Virus record (IMG/VR): IMGVR_UViG_3300021957_000143
Span: 1 to 35,107 of that record
DNA from: a virus
Length of the DNA stretch: 35,107 bases
Reading direction: 5' to 3' (one strand)
Shown: in pieces, positions 16,202 through 27,200 of the stretch
Layout of the letters: each line of letters starts with the position of its first letter
Position numbering within the stretch: position 1 is the first letter of the stretch
The notes under the pieces: model-generated
Told to the model about the DNA's origin: nothing
What the model saw: the letters and a program-made list of their open reading frames with translations, nothing else
Database searches by the model: none
Translations under genes and position numbers: made by a program

Positions 16202-17227
16202 ATGACAAAACAGGTTTTACAAACGGGAGCAGCTGCGAACGACGGGACGGGCGATACCCTGCGCGCGGCGGGCAGAAAAATTAATGATAACTTTACTGAG
16301 GTATATAACTTTCTTGGTACTGATGGTGTATTATCCCAATATTTAACACTTGGAGTAGATGGTTTAGAATTTGGTAATACTAATACTACTAAACTTACTG
16401 CACCGAATGCTGCAACAAGTATTGATATTTCTTTACCAGGTATTGCGACAACTCTGGTGGGTACTAACACTATTGACACTTTAGAAAATAAAACTCTGCT
16501 TTCTCCAACTGTTACGAATATGAGTTTAGATAAATTAGTTCTAGATGATTCTGCGGGGAATAATGAGATAACATTTAAAATGTTTGACCAAACTGGAGAT
16601 AGAACAGTCGTATATCCGGCTTTAACTAATGCTTCTGCGGTTATTACTTTTAATGACGAAACTCAAACATTAACTAATAAGACTTTAACTAACCCTGTTA
16701 TTGATGGATCTTTGTTTGATGATGCATCTAATGAGTATTTACAGTTCGTAAAAGTTGCTGGAGCTGGACTTCATATACAAATACAGAATTCGACTGTTGC
16801 AACTAATTTGCCTAAAATTATTTCGGCAGGCGAAACAGATACCAACTTGGGAGTTGAAGCTGCAGGTACTGGAGCAGTAAGATTAGGAAAAGTAGCTTTT
16901 GCTTCTAGGCTAATTGAAACTGGGTCAGCTGATAGTGATACAGATGAAGACACGATTATTTACGTAAACTTCAGTAATACTAATAGAACAATAAAACTTA
17001 ATGATGGAACAGTAGACGGTGAATGGAAAATAGTTCATAATAAAACAGCTGGTTCTAGCATAATAGATGTGGGATCAAATACTGCAGGTGGTATTACTAT
17101 TCCAGGTAGTTCAAATACAATAGTAAGATTGCACCCAACCGATGTCGCACAATTTACTTGGGATGGTGTAGATCAAACATGGCGGTTTATTGGCGGTGCT
17201 GATTCTGCGGCTTCAGCATTAATATAA
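16202..17227 (+). CDS. Fibre/wedge-associated structural protein (GTGDxLRxAxxKINxNFTE N-terminus)
   Basis: A 341-aa protein whose first 36 residues (TGAAANDGTGDTLRAAGRK followed by INDNFTEVYN) form a widespread N-terminal motif of phage tail-fibre and baseplate-attached proteins. It contains phrases such as LENKTLLSPTV and TLTNKTLTNPVIDGS, repeated strand-turn segments typical of fibre shafts. The C-terminus (residues 245-335) is a compact beta domain with KIVHNKTAGSS and WRFIG. It starts a new late transcription unit. Its role is probably a short fibre or wedge-peripheral protein, but its T4 equivalent (gp9, gp10 or gp11) is not clear. Confidence 0.55.
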   Translation: MTKQVLQTGAAANDGTGDTLRAAGRKINDNFTEVYNFLGTDGVLSQYLTLGVDGLEFGNTNTTKLTAPNAATSIDISLPGIATTLVGTNTIDTLENKTLLSPTVTNMSLDKLVLDDSAGNNEITFKMFDQTGDRTVVYPALTNASAVITFNDETQTLTNKTLTNPVIDGSLFDDASNEYLQFVKVAGAGLHIQIQNSTVATNLPKIISAGETDTNLGVEAAGTGAVRLGKVAFASRLIETGSADSDTDEDTIIYVNFSNTNRTIKLNDGTVDGEWKIVHNKTAGSSIIDVGSNTAGGITIPGSSNTIVRLHPTDVAQFTWDGVDQTWRFIGGADSAASALI

Positions 17228-17242
17228 AAGTAGGATAAGAAC

Positions 17243-18655
17243 ATGGCATTAAAATTTGCAGGTCAACAGGTTGCTATTATCACCGATGATATTAGAAAAC
17301 AATTGTTGCAAACAGTATTTGATGAATCTGGAGATTCTGATGTTGCTAATAACTATTATGTAGGTTATGCAAAATCGACTGAATGGGATGCAACAGATTT
17401 AGCTCCTACTCCAGAAAATACTAATAGAGAAGAAAAACAATTTAGGTATAATCTTCAATCAGTCAAAGCTATTGAAGGTAGATCATTCGTAGTTCCAAGA
17501 TTTAACTGGACTTCTGGTAGAATATATTCGGCATATGATGATAATACTGACGGCCATCCAGTTCAATCCTTTTATGTTTTAACAGAAGATAACAATGTTT
17601 ATCTTTGTGTAAGACAAGGTAAAACTACTACGGGTGCTCCTAAAGCTTCGTCTAATAAACCTGATCATACTAACGTGACATATCCAGTAGAAAATGATGG
17701 ATATGTTTGGAAATATCTATATACGTTAACTACAAATGATCAGAATAGATTTACTACTGCAAACTATATTCCGGTTTCGCTTGTAGATTCCGCAGAAAGT
17801 ACTGATCCCACTTTTGCTCAGTTTACCGTACAACAGGCAGCTATTTCTGGTCAAATCACTGGATTTAGAATTGTAAATAACGGTACCGGTTTTGATAATG
17901 AAGGCACTTTGTCTATTACTGTCGAAGGAGACGGTGGTGGCTGTCATGCTCGTGGAATTATTGATACTGTTACTGAAACTTTAATCGATGTTCAAATTGC
18001 AGATTCTGCAGGAGGATATCCTTTTGGTAGAGGCTATAATAAAGCTATCGTTACTGTTACAGGCGGAGGAGATAACGCGACCGGAGCTTCTGTTGTCCCA
18101 ATCTTTGCACCTAAAAATGGATTAGGTGCTGATCCCAGAGATGATTTAAAATCAACCGCATTAATGATGAATATTAAACCTATCGGCGGAGTAGAAGTTG
18201 ATGGTGTAAATAAATTTGTTATCAATAATGATTTTAGACAAGTAGGACTTTTAAGAAACCCGGCAGATAGTTCAGGGCTAGTAAATATTACCACTAGCGC
18301 ATCAACAGCTTTATCTAAATTTGATATGACGTCGAAATCTGTAATAGACTTTTCTACAGATGAGATTGTGACAGGAGATAATAGCGGCGCAAAAGCTTAT
18401 ATAGACTTTTATAGTGATAGTTCACCCGGCCAAATTTGGTGGCATCAAGATGAAACTACCGGCTTTAAAGAATTTGATATAGCAGGTAACGAAAACATTA
18501 CTACACCAAGCGGAGCTCAAGCTCAGATTGCTTCAAAAACTAATTCTGAAGTAGACATCTTTAGCGGAGATTTGCTCTATATAGATAATAGACCAATCGC
18601 TATTTCAAGAAGTGAAGATCAAACAGAAGACGTAAAAGTCGTAATACAGTTATAA
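17243..18655 (+). CDS. 8: Baseplate wedge protein gp8
   Basis: A 470-aa protein (T4 gp8 is 334 aa). Diagnostic matches to T4 gp8 are VENDGYVWKYLYTL (T4 GDGYVWEYLFEI) and the C-terminus GDLLYIDNRPIAISRSEDQTE (T4 GEMIYMENRPPIIMAMDQTE). The N-terminal YYVGYAKSTEWD also fits gp8 FITFGRSEPWS. The extra length is a Gly-rich beta insertion (residues about 195-300) with NNGTGFDNEGTLSITVEG and TVTGGGDNATGASV, similar in style to the insertion in gp53. gp8 is a dimer in the wedge, contacting gp6, gp7 and gp10 in T4. RBS AGGATAAG. Confidence 0.85.
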   Translation: MALKFAGQQVAIITDDIRKQLLQTVFDESGDSDVANNYYVGYAKSTEWDATDLAPTPENTNREEKQFRYNLQSVKAIEGRSFVVPRFNWTSGRIYSAYDDNTDGHPVQSFYVLTEDNNVYLCVRQGKTTTGAPKASSNKPDHTNVTYPVENDGYVWKYLYTLTTNDQNRFTTANYIPVSLVDSAESTDPTFAQFTVQQAAISGQITGFRIVNNGTGFDNEGTLSITVEGDGGGCHARGIIDTVTETLIDVQIADSAGGYPFGRGYNKAIVTVTGGGDNATGASVVPIFAPKNGLGADPRDDLKSTALMMNIKPIGGVEVDGVNKFVINNDFRQVGLLRNPADSSGLVNITTSASTALSKFDMTSKSVIDFSTDEIVTGDNSGAKAYIDFYSDSSPGQIWWHQDETTGFKEFDIAGNENITTPSGAQAQIASKTNSEVDIFSGDLLYIDNRPIAISRSEDQTEDVKVVIQL

Positions 18656-18664
18656 GGATAAACC

Positions 18665-21600
18665 ATGGCAACGAATGTTACTTCGAGCACATTTGCAACA
18701 ACTTATAGAGACGACTTCAAAGATAGTGATAACTATCATAGAATTCTATTTAATTCTGGCAGAGCTCTGCAAGCGCGTGAACTCACGCAAATGCAAACTA
18801 TTATTCAAAAAGAAATTGAAAGATTTGGAAGATATCTATTTAAAGAAGGATCTCTTATCAATACAACTTCTGGCGGAGTAATAACAAACCAAGACGCCAG
18901 AACTTTTTTAAAGCTTGATGAGACAACCAACCCCTTAAGCGCGACACCTGCTGCTTATGAAGGTACTATTATTCAAAACCAAGATGCTAACCCAGTAAAA
19001 GCTAGAGTAATAAAAGCTTTGCCGGCGGCTGACGGTGATCCTGCTACTTTGATTATTGAATATATTGATACAGGAGGAGATTCTACAGTTTTATTCCAAC
19101 CTGGTCAAACGCTAAGCACTGATCTTCAGAATTTAACTATTAGATTAACCACTTCAATTGCAGATCCAGCAATTGGTAAAACCTCTATGATATCAGTTCC
19201 AGATGGCCAATTTTTTACTGCTGGCCATTTTGTATATACGGCTGCTCAAGAAATTATAGTTGAAAAATATAACTCTTCTCCAAACGCCGTAATAGGTTAT
19301 CAGGTATCAGAAGAAGTATTTACAGCTTCAGATAGCATTGCTTTATATGATAATACTGGTACGAATCCAAATCTTACTTCTCCAGGAGCTGATAGATATA
19401 AAATTTCTTTAGTTTTAACTAAAGAATCAGATGTCGAATCAGGGAAAACGTTCTTTCCTCTAGTTGAATTAATTGATGGTGTTGCTTCTTCTATTCAAAC
19501 TGGAGATAATATATTATCTAAATTAGGAGATCAGATTGCTTCTAGGACTTTCGATGAATCTGGTAACTATGTAGTTAATAATAAACAGAGATTTAATCTA
19601 GATATTCAGGATGACGCAAATAATAACTTTTTAATATATAATATTCAACCTGGGGTTGGATATGTAAAAGGAAGAAGAGTTGAGCAAACTGTTCCAACTG
19701 GAAATACTTATAGAATTGAAAAACCGAGAAGTCTTACGACCGATACTCGAGAAGTTTCAGGCGAAAATGTATTAGTTAGTTATGAAAATTATTTTTTAGC
19801 AGATACGTTAAAAGGTTTAGTTGGCGAAATGGTGTCAATTAAAAATAATGTAAAATCTGCTGGTAATACTATCTCACTATTTAGTGCCGTCAATCGTGGT
19901 GGTACTAATTTAGGTAACGTAAAAATTAAAAACATTGATAAAGTTGGTAGTAAATTCAGAATCCACGTCTTTGATACTGATATGGATTCTAGCGGCGGTA
20001 CACCCTATAGCATTAAAGATGTTCGTAGTATTGGATATGATGTCGACAATTTTGCAAATGTTCAAGTCGATGGAACAAATGGCGGACCTATAGGAACATC
20101 TAACAATACATTGATTTTCCCGTTGCCAGTAGGTCGACCTGCAGATTTAACTACTATTACTGCTACTGTACAAGAAATATTTACTGATACTACGGGCGCA
20201 GGCGGTGCCGGCGATGAAGGTAAAATGACGTTTACCACTTCTTCAGCTTCTGATGAATTCGCAGACGAAGATCAATGGATTGTATCCATTGATTCTAGTG
20301 GAGAAATATTTACTGATCTTAATATTTCTAGCGGAGGCGCAGGTACTACCAGTGTTACTATTGACGATTTACCTTCAGGCCCATTTGGATCTGCTGCGAC
20401 TGCTTTAGCTTATGTTAATATCACATTTAACCCTAAAACTAAAACATTGACAACTGGGTTCTCAGAAACAGTTTCAGTTACTGGTGGAAAATTTACACTA
20501 TCTAAACATGACATTTATAAATTTAATAGTATTATTGACACCGTCACGGATACAGATGTCAAATATAAATTTATTACTGATAACGGCCAAAGAGATAATT
20601 ATTATGACTATGGATCTGGAACAATCAGATCTGGCAATTCGGCTCCAAGCCAAGTTACAGTAAATTATGATTACTTCGCAAGATCTGGTTCTGGTCACGG
20701 CTATACGGTAAAATCATATCAAAACATTGAGTATGAAAATATTCCAACTTATAAAACTAAAACAACTGGTGACTATATAAGTCTAACAGATGTTATCGAT
20801 TTAAGATTTGATATTGGGGCCGGTAATAGTTTTGCTGGAACAAATGGAAATATATTTAGAATACCGCGCAATAGAGATTTAATTAATATTGGCACTGCAA
20901 AATATTATGAGTCAAGAAAAGATGTAATTTATTTAGATCAAAGCGGAGTAAATGTTATAGAAGGCATTTCTTCTTCTAATCCACAAGCTCCTAAAATTCC
21001 TCCTGAAGCATTAAAACTTCATGAAATAACTTTGGCGCCATATACTATTAATAGTAATGATTTAATTACATCATCTACTAATAACCGCGGATATAAAATG
21101 AAAGATATCCAAAGTTTAGCTACGAGAGTTGCTAACTTAGAAGAAATAACAACTCTTACGCTTTCAGAAATAGCTACGACTGAAATTACTGTTACAGATG
21201 AAAACGGAGTTGATAGAACTAAAATAGGTTTAACAGCCGATAGATTTGTTGATAGAACTTTTACTGCTATACCAAATGATATGACTCAGGTTAAAACTTC
21301 TAAATTACATTTTGAAGAAGCTTTAGGCCCCAGAATCTTAAAAAATAATATTTTACTTGCTTATGATTCAGATGAATCTTCTGCTAGAAATATCAATTTG
21401 AATAAAGCCGGAGTAAAAAAAGTAGGTACTACTATATGGCCTGAATATGAAGAAGTAGTTTACATAAATCAAAATAAAGCGTCTGGGCCACAGAGATTAA
21501 ACGTTTACTCATTACAAAGATTTGAAGGTTCTTTAACTTTAAATCCTGACGGCGATGTTTGGACAGTTAGAAAGACTTTGGAAAGAGATGGCCAAACTGA

Positions 21601-21667
21601 AGTAGTTATTGAAGGCGAACTATCCGAGTTTGACATTTATGCTGATTACGGCGAAGGAGAAGAATAA
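18665..21667 (+). CDS. Large DUF4815-type virion structural protein
   Basis: A 1000-aa protein. Its N-terminus (DNYHRILFNSGRALQARELTQMQTI, residues 22-46) is the signature I associate with DUF4815 phage proteins. The rest is long and beta-rich: repeats of D/T/G-rich strands up to about 700, then a helical block (about 815-850), and a C-terminus with WTVRKTLERDG and a DFD/DIYADYGEGEE acidic end. It stands where T4 would have gp10-type wedge proteins (after gp8) and overlaps the next gene by one base. A wedge-periphery or fibre-network role is inferred; the biochemical role is unknown. Confidence 0.6.
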   Translation: MATNVTSSTFATTYRDDFKDSDNYHRILFNSGRALQARELTQMQTIIQKEIERFGRYLFKEGSLINTTSGGVITNQDARTFLKLDETTNPLSATPAAYEGTIIQNQDANPVKARVIKALPAADGDPATLIIEYIDTGGDSTVLFQPGQTLSTDLQNLTIRLTTSIADPAIGKTSMISVPDGQFFTAGHFVYTAAQEIIVEKYNSSPNAVIGYQVSEEVFTASDSIALYDNTGTNPNLTSPGADRYKISLVLTKESDVESGKTFFPLVELIDGVASSIQTGDNILSKLGDQIASRTFDESGNYVVNNKQRFNLDIQDDANNNFLIYNIQPGVGYVKGRRVEQTVPTGNTYRIEKPRSLTTDTREVSGENVLVSYENYFLADTLKGLVGEMVSIKNNVKSAGNTISLFSAVNRGGTNLGNVKIKNIDKVGSKFRIHVFDTDMDSSGGTPYSIKDVRSIGYDVDNFANVQVDGTNGGPIGTSNNTLIFPLPVGRPADLTTITATVQEIFTDTTGAGGAGDEGKMTFTTSSASDEFADEDQWIVSIDSSGEIFTDLNISSGGAGTTSVTIDDLPSGPFGSAATALAYVNITFNPKTKTLTTGFSETVSVTGGKFTLSKHDIYKFNSIIDTVTDTDVKYKFITDNGQRDNYYDYGSGTIRSGNSAPSQVTVNYDYFARSGSGHGYTVKSYQNIEYENIPTYKTKTTGDYISLTDVIDLRFDIGAGNSFAGTNGNIFRIPRNRDLINIGTAKYYESRKDVIYLDQSGVNVIEGISSSNPQAPKIPPEALKLHEITLAPYTINSNDLITSSTNNRGYKMKDIQSLATRVANLEEITTLTLSEIATTEITVTDENGVDRTKIGLTADRFVDRTFTAIPNDMTQVKTSKLHFEEALGPRILKNNILLAYDSDESSARNINLNKAGVKKVGTTIWPEYEEVVYINQNKASGPQRLNVYSLQRFEGSLTLNPDGDVWTVRKTLERDGQTEVVIEGELSEFDIYADYGEGEE

Positions 21668-22326
21668 TGTCGCATTATGTGCAGTCTGGAACTAAATGGG
21701 TATCTCAAGAAGTTCGGTCAGACGTTTTTCAGAACTTTGAAGATGTAACAATATGTCGACCGAAGATGATATATTTTAAGGCAACTGGATTATGGCCAAA
21801 TACTGTTCATCGAGCCTTTTTTGATGGAACTGATGTAACAGCTTATGTTAATACTAATTCAGTTACTATTTCAGATTATATGGCATTAACTAGAAATAGT
21901 CCGCTAAGAAATCCTGGAGAAAAATATATCGCAGAAACTGGGTTTCCAATCGAGCTTGGTGGCGGTAGCGAGATAAAAACGGATCTTAGCGGAACAGTTG
22001 AAGGCGTATTTTATTTACAATCAAATGCTACTTTAAACTTTCCAACTGGAACACGCAAATTAGAATTAACTTCCGATACTTCTGAAATTTCTAAAGCTAC
22101 AGGTACTTATGTAGCAGACGGCGGTCTAGAAAATTATGAAGCAGAATATCATTATACTCAAGTTGAAGTTCCTAATATGGTTAAAGGTACACATTCTAGT
22201 AGTAGTAACGACAATGACGGCGGTATTAAAGTTTCATATGAGACATTACCAACGGGTGGTAAAATTACTGTTGTCGATTTTGGCAACGGGGTGGTTCATA
22301 AGCATACGGCCGTAACTTATTATTAA
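21667..22326 (+). CDS. Virion structural protein, partner of the DUF4815 protein
   Basis: A 219-aa protein with no recognised domain. The N-terminal half has ICRPKMIYFKATGLWPNTVHRAFFDG, a compact beta fold with aromatic residues. The middle has a strand-rich FYLQSNATLNFPTGTRKLEL segment, as often seen in phage wedge or adhesin domains. The final part is acidic and Ser/Asn/Asp-rich. Its start overlaps the stop of the preceding 1000-aa gene by one base, which suggests co-translation and partnership. Confidence 0.5.
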   Translation: MSHYVQSGTKWVSQEVRSDVFQNFEDVTICRPKMIYFKATGLWPNTVHRAFFDGTDVTAYVNTNSVTISDYMALTRNSPLRNPGEKYIAETGFPIELGGGSEIKTDLSGTVEGVFYLQSNATLNFPTGTRKLELTSDTSEISKATGTYVADGGLENYEAEYHYTQVEVPNMVKGTHSSSSNDNDGGIKVSYETLPTGGKITVVDFGNGVVHKHTAVTYY

Positions 22327-22330
22327 CCCG

Positions 22331-22338
22331 TATAAATA
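22331..22338 (+). promoter_or_regulatory. Late promoter box before 22369 gene
   Basis: An exact TATAAATA starts four bases after the upstream stop and 31 bases before the next ATG. An ATAGGAA ribosome binding site lies between box and start. Confidence 0.7.
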
Positions 22339-22368
22339 AAAGAAATAGAGAAATATAGGAATTGCATA

Positions 22369-24027
22369 ATGACAGCTTTAATGGATGTAGCAGCTTCAAG
22401 CAACGTTACTGCTCAAACTTTCGTAGTAAATCAGCCAGCTGGTATTGTTATGACGGGCGTGGGCATATGGTTTTATAGTAAACCTACTACTACACAACTT
22501 CCTGTAACTTTAGAAATTAGGCCTTGTACTGAATCTGGATTTCCTTCTTCTCGAGTAGTATATCCTAATACTAGAGTAACTCTTACTCCCTCTCAAGTTT
22601 CAACAAGTACAGCGTTTAATGCTAATTCCAATGAAACTAAATTTACTTTCAGCGCGCCGCTGTTTTTACCTGCTCAAGCAGAAGTTGCTATCGTATTACA
22701 ATCAAATGCATTTAAGGGCGAATATAGATTTTGGGCAGCAGAATTAGGAGAGTTTAGCTGGGTAGATGGTTCCTTATCTACTACTGTAAGATGTACATCA
22801 CAACAAGCTGCTGGATCTTTCTTTGCTTCTTCAAACGGAACTTCTTGGACTGCAGAACAAACTAAAGACTTTGCATTTAAAGTATATAGAGCGAAGTTTA
22901 AAACTAATCAAAATTCGGTTGCGGTACTTAATCCAGATGTTCCTCCTGTCAAATCGCTATCGCATAGATCTGAGTTTAACGATCCTCTTATTATGACTGC
23001 AGGTGATGCGACAGTTTCTGTCATTCACCATAATCATGGATTTAATGTCGGAGATAAAGTTAAAATTGAAGGCTTAAATGCGGGTGGTTCTACTAACGGA
23101 GTATTTAATTCTTCTATTGCAGGATCAAGAGAAATTACAGCTAGAGATCCTTTTGGTTATACATTTGAAATGGATTCAGCTGCAGATTCATCTATTAGAG
23201 CCGGCGGTCTTGGAATGCTAGCTTCTGATCAGTTTAATATTGATCATTTAAGATTGAATCTTATGGCCCTTAAACCTTTAGGCACTGAAATTGAAGCGGG
23301 TGGCAAATTTGCAACACAAAAATCTTATGCTGGAACTGAATCAATATATCAAGATACAAACAACGTAAGAATTATTCCAGGGCATTTTACAAGTCTTAGA
23401 GAACCTCACGTATTAGCTTCTGAAATTGTTGAAGATAGTAGTTTTAGTGGAAATCCATCTGCAGAAATTAGAGCATATTTAAATACTACTGATTCGAACG
23501 TTGCACCATATATTAATTTGGCTACCAGTAGTTTGGATCTTTATCATAATATTATTGATTTCCAGGATTCTGATAACCATACTTTAGGAAGTATTAGAAA
23601 TACTTTGAATACTATTAATTATGTAAGCGAAACAAATGCACAAAACGGAACTGCATTAGCTACGCATATTACAAGACCCGTAATTCTATTAGAAACTGCT
23701 ACAAGCATTAGAGTATTAGTTGATGCAGTAAGACAACCTACTGCGGAATTTGATGTCTATTATAGAGTATCTAATACTTCTACAGAAGGAGCTGCAGCAT
23801 TAGAAAATATAGCTTGGACCGCATTTAGCAAAACCCCAGACTTGCCAAATAATTCTAATTATAGCGATATAGGTTCAACTAATGATAGCTTCTCATATAG
23901 AGAATATAGATTCAATCAATATGATATTAATGATTTTAATCACTATCAAATTAAAATAGTAATGAATTCTAGAAAATCTACCAATATTGTGAAATTGAAA
24001 AATCTAAGAACAATTGCGACAATTTAA
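22369..24027 (+). CDS. Virion structural protein with HGFxxGDxVxIxG module
   Basis: A 552-aa protein. Residues 1-180 form a beta-sandwich-like region (QTFVVNQPAGIVMTGVGIWF, FLPAQAEVAIVLQSN). Around 220-280 is NHGFNVGDKVKIEGLNAGG with the following FGYTFEMDS, a small beta module common in phage structural proteins. The C-terminal 200 residues (RPVILLETATSIRVLVDAVR, AEFDVYYRVSN, HYQIKIVMNSR) resemble adhesin-like beta domains. It probably acts with the DUF4815 and 219-aa products in the baseplate periphery. The start follows a late promoter and the stop overlaps the next ATG. Confidence 0.5.
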   Translation: MTALMDVAASSNVTAQTFVVNQPAGIVMTGVGIWFYSKPTTTQLPVTLEIRPCTESGFPSSRVVYPNTRVTLTPSQVSTSTAFNANSNETKFTFSAPLFLPAQAEVAIVLQSNAFKGEYRFWAAELGEFSWVDGSLSTTVRCTSQQAAGSFFASSNGTSWTAEQTKDFAFKVYRAKFKTNQNSVAVLNPDVPPVKSLSHRSEFNDPLIMTAGDATVSVIHHNHGFNVGDKVKIEGLNAGGSTNGVFNSSIAGSREITARDPFGYTFEMDSAADSSIRAGGLGMLASDQFNIDHLRLNLMALKPLGTEIEAGGKFATQKSYAGTESIYQDTNNVRIIPGHFTSLREPHVLASEIVEDSSFSGNPSAEIRAYLNTTDSNVAPYINLATSSLDLYHNIIDFQDSDNHTLGSIRNTLNTINYVSETNAQNGTALATHITRPVILLETATSIRVLVDAVRQPTAEFDVYYRVSNTSTEGAAALENIAWTAFSKTPDLPNNSNYSDIGSTNDSFSYREYRFNQYDINDFNHYQIKIVMNSRKSTNIVKLKNLRTIATI

Positions 24028-24242
24028 TGATGAGGTATCAGAAAATAGATGGACATCCTTATCTAGTAAGAGATAAAAATTCAGGCGCTATTTTGAATAT
24101 AAATAGAGAAGAGATTCAAAAAAAGAAACAGCAGAGATTAAAATCGCTTCAAAAAGATAATGAAATTGAAATATTAAAGAATGATGTTAGTGAGATTAAA
24201 AATCTATTGCAACAGTTGTTAGAGAATAATAAACATGGCTAA
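24027..24242 (+). CDS. Small helical protein upstream of collagen-like fibre
   Basis: A 71-aa protein. The first 27 residues ([20 protein letters not shown]) look like a short beta hairpin. Residues 28-68 form a strongly charged coiled coil with leucine/isoleucine heptads ([20 protein letters not shown]). Its start overlaps the previous stop (TAATG) and its end overlaps the fibre ATG by eight bases. Such translational coupling suggests a fibre-associated oligomerisation or assembly factor. No function is known to me. Confidence 0.55.
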   Translation: MMRYQKIDGHPYLVRDKNSGAILNINREEIQKKKQQRLKSLQKDNEIEILKNDVSEIKNLLQQLLENNKHG

Positions 24243-27200
24243 GATACCTTATGTAAACCTCACAGATAATCTTAATACACATAGAATTCGTACGAATCAG
24301 ATTATCGATTCAGTCGGTGATCTTGCTACACTAACGATGCAAGATAATGAAACGATTGTTTCTGCTTTAAATGAACTTGATAGCGATCTTTTTGGAGTTG
24401 GCGGCGGAAATGCCAAAACCGCTTTATCTACTACTGCTAATCATTTCGAAGGTGCAATTAGAGAACTAGACTCAGATATCGGACCGAGACCTCATACTAC
24501 TTTAACGACTGATAATTTAAATTTAACTGATGCACTAAATGAATTAGATTCTGATTTAGGCCAAAGAGAAACTCTCAATACTGATTGGTTAAAAACTAAT
24601 TACCTAGGAAGTCTTCCAGGTAGTCTGACCAAATATGGGCAGCAAAGCGTAGTCGCTGCTATCAATGAAATTGACTATAGATTAGATTCGATTGATCCTC
24701 TAATTGATCAGGCTGTTCTTGCTAGCTCAAACGTAACATTTAATCAAGTAAATGTTGGAACATATCTAAATAATGATAACTCAGTTTATACTGATGCCGG
24801 TGTAACTCGGACAGGTAGTTATACTATTGATGTTTCAGGTGATATCATACTTGATGCCGATGGCAATGATATCTCAATTAAAAATGGTGGTGGTGCTGAT
24901 CAGGTAGACTTAAAACTAGCGGATAACGCATTATTTACTATTGACGCTCCTGATGATATTGTACTAGATGCCGATGGCGGAAATGTAACGTTTAAAGATG
25001 GCGGAACTACATATATTGATTTTGTTGCTGGTACAGTTGTAGATTCTTCAGTAGCCATTGAAACTCCTGGCGATTTACACTTAAGTCCTGCTGCAGGTAG
25101 AGAAATTCAAATTAAAGATGGCGGAACACACATCGGGCATTTGAAAAAGATTGTTGGTGGATCTGGCCTTGAAATAGCAAGTGAAAATAATAAAGCACAA
25201 ATAAGATTGCAAGATTCTGCAATTACTATCGTAGGTGATCTAACGGTATCTGGAACAACTACCTATGTCAATACCGCAACATTAGAAATTAACGACAATA
25301 TTATGTTGTTAAATCGTGATGCTACTGGAACTCCTTCTGAAAATGCTGGATTAGAAGTTGAAAGAGGTGATAAGCCTAATGCTAAATTTGAGTGGAATGA
25401 GGCCCAAGATTTTTGGACAGCATCTTATGATAGTACTGGTACGCCCGTAGAAGTAGTAACTACTACAAAAACTGGTACACTAAATTTAAATATTTCAGAG
25501 CAACTTAATATTGACGTCGCTGATACTATTACATTCTTAGATGAAGGTGTAGGATCACTATCCTTCAACATGGACGGAAATACTTCTGCAACCCTTGATG
25601 CTGCAGGAGACTTAAGAGCGGATGCGGCAACTGGTATTTTTGCTCTTGATAGAAATGCAACACAATACGCTAGTTTCGATGAGAATAGCGGGAATTTGAT
25701 TATTAAATCAGGTACTACAACTGCTGCTACTTTCTCTGGCGCAGATGTTACTTTAGCGGCCGACTTAGCCGTTACCGAAGATTTGACCGTTGGTGATTCG
25801 GCCAGAGTCAATGGAAATATGTCTATCGGCGGTGGTTTAAATATTGGTGGAACTTTAAATGCTGATGGTAATGCTACATTACATGGAACATTAGATGTTG
25901 ACGGTGCAACAACTTTAGACTCTGCTACTATTAACGGTACCTTATATGTGGACGCTGCTGCTACCTTTGATAACTTTGTAACATTAGGTGCTAGCGGATA
26001 TACGGTAAATATTTTAGCAGATAATACTGATATTACAAATACTTTAAATGTTGATGATGCTGTTGACTTTAATTCTACTTTAGCTGTTCAGGGCGTTACT
26101 ACCGTTTATAGCAAAGTCGATATGAATAGCAATGATATCGATAACGCAAAAGATATTTACTTACAAGATAAACTATATCATGACGGAGATACTAACACTT
26201 ATTTAGGATTTACTGCAGACGCTGCTACTATACGAACCGGTGGAACAGATAGAATTTCTATAACAAATGATAGTACGACTATTAGTAATAATTTATTAGC
26301 AACAGATAGTGCTACAATTTCAAATAACTTAAGTATCGGTGGAAATACTGCAGTTACGGGTTTACTTACAGTAGGAGATAGTGCAACTGTTACGGGTGAT
26401 ATTAGTGGTGCTAATATTGCTTCAACCGGTACATTAACTGCTGGTACTAATTTATTCGCAACTGATTCTTCAAAAATCGATGATAATTTGCATGTCAGCT
26501 TAAATTTAACTGTTGGCGCCGATTTAACCGTTGGTGATGATCTTCATGTAGTTGATAATATCACTGCAAAAGGTGATATAGAAGCGGGATTTGGAGCTGC
26601 AGGATTTGGTAAAGTTGAAGGCTGGAATTTCAACGTTAAAGACAAAATTATAACTCCTAGAACCGGCAATAACGCCAGAATATATTGGGATGAAACTTCT
26701 GATAGATGGCAAGCTGATCAAGGCACAGGAACTTTTGTAGAGATTTTGACTGTAGATTCTGATGGCTGGCATAATAGATCATCTATTACTGGTGCAGGTA
26801 TTGATGGAGCAAATGACGAATTAATTGTCTATGATAAGACTGCAAGCGAATGGAAAAGAGCTGCAGTTGATGAAGTAGCTCTTCAAGGTGTACAGGGTAT
26901 TCAAGGTATATTAGGTACTCAAGGCACAAACGGTACTGCAGTTACTATTGTTGGTAACGTAGCCACCGTAGGTGATTTACCAGGAAGTGCTAATAACGGT
27001 GATGGTTATTTAGTTGATGCTGATGGACACTTATATGTTTGGTTCGGCTCTTCATTTACTGATGTTGGAGAAATTAGAGGTCCTCAAGGTCTTACTGGGG
27101 TACAGGGCACAACCGGCCCACAAGGTATTCAGGGTATTCAGGGCCGTCAAGGTACTCAAGGTCGTCAAGGCATTCAAGGTATTTTAGGCAATCAGGGTAC

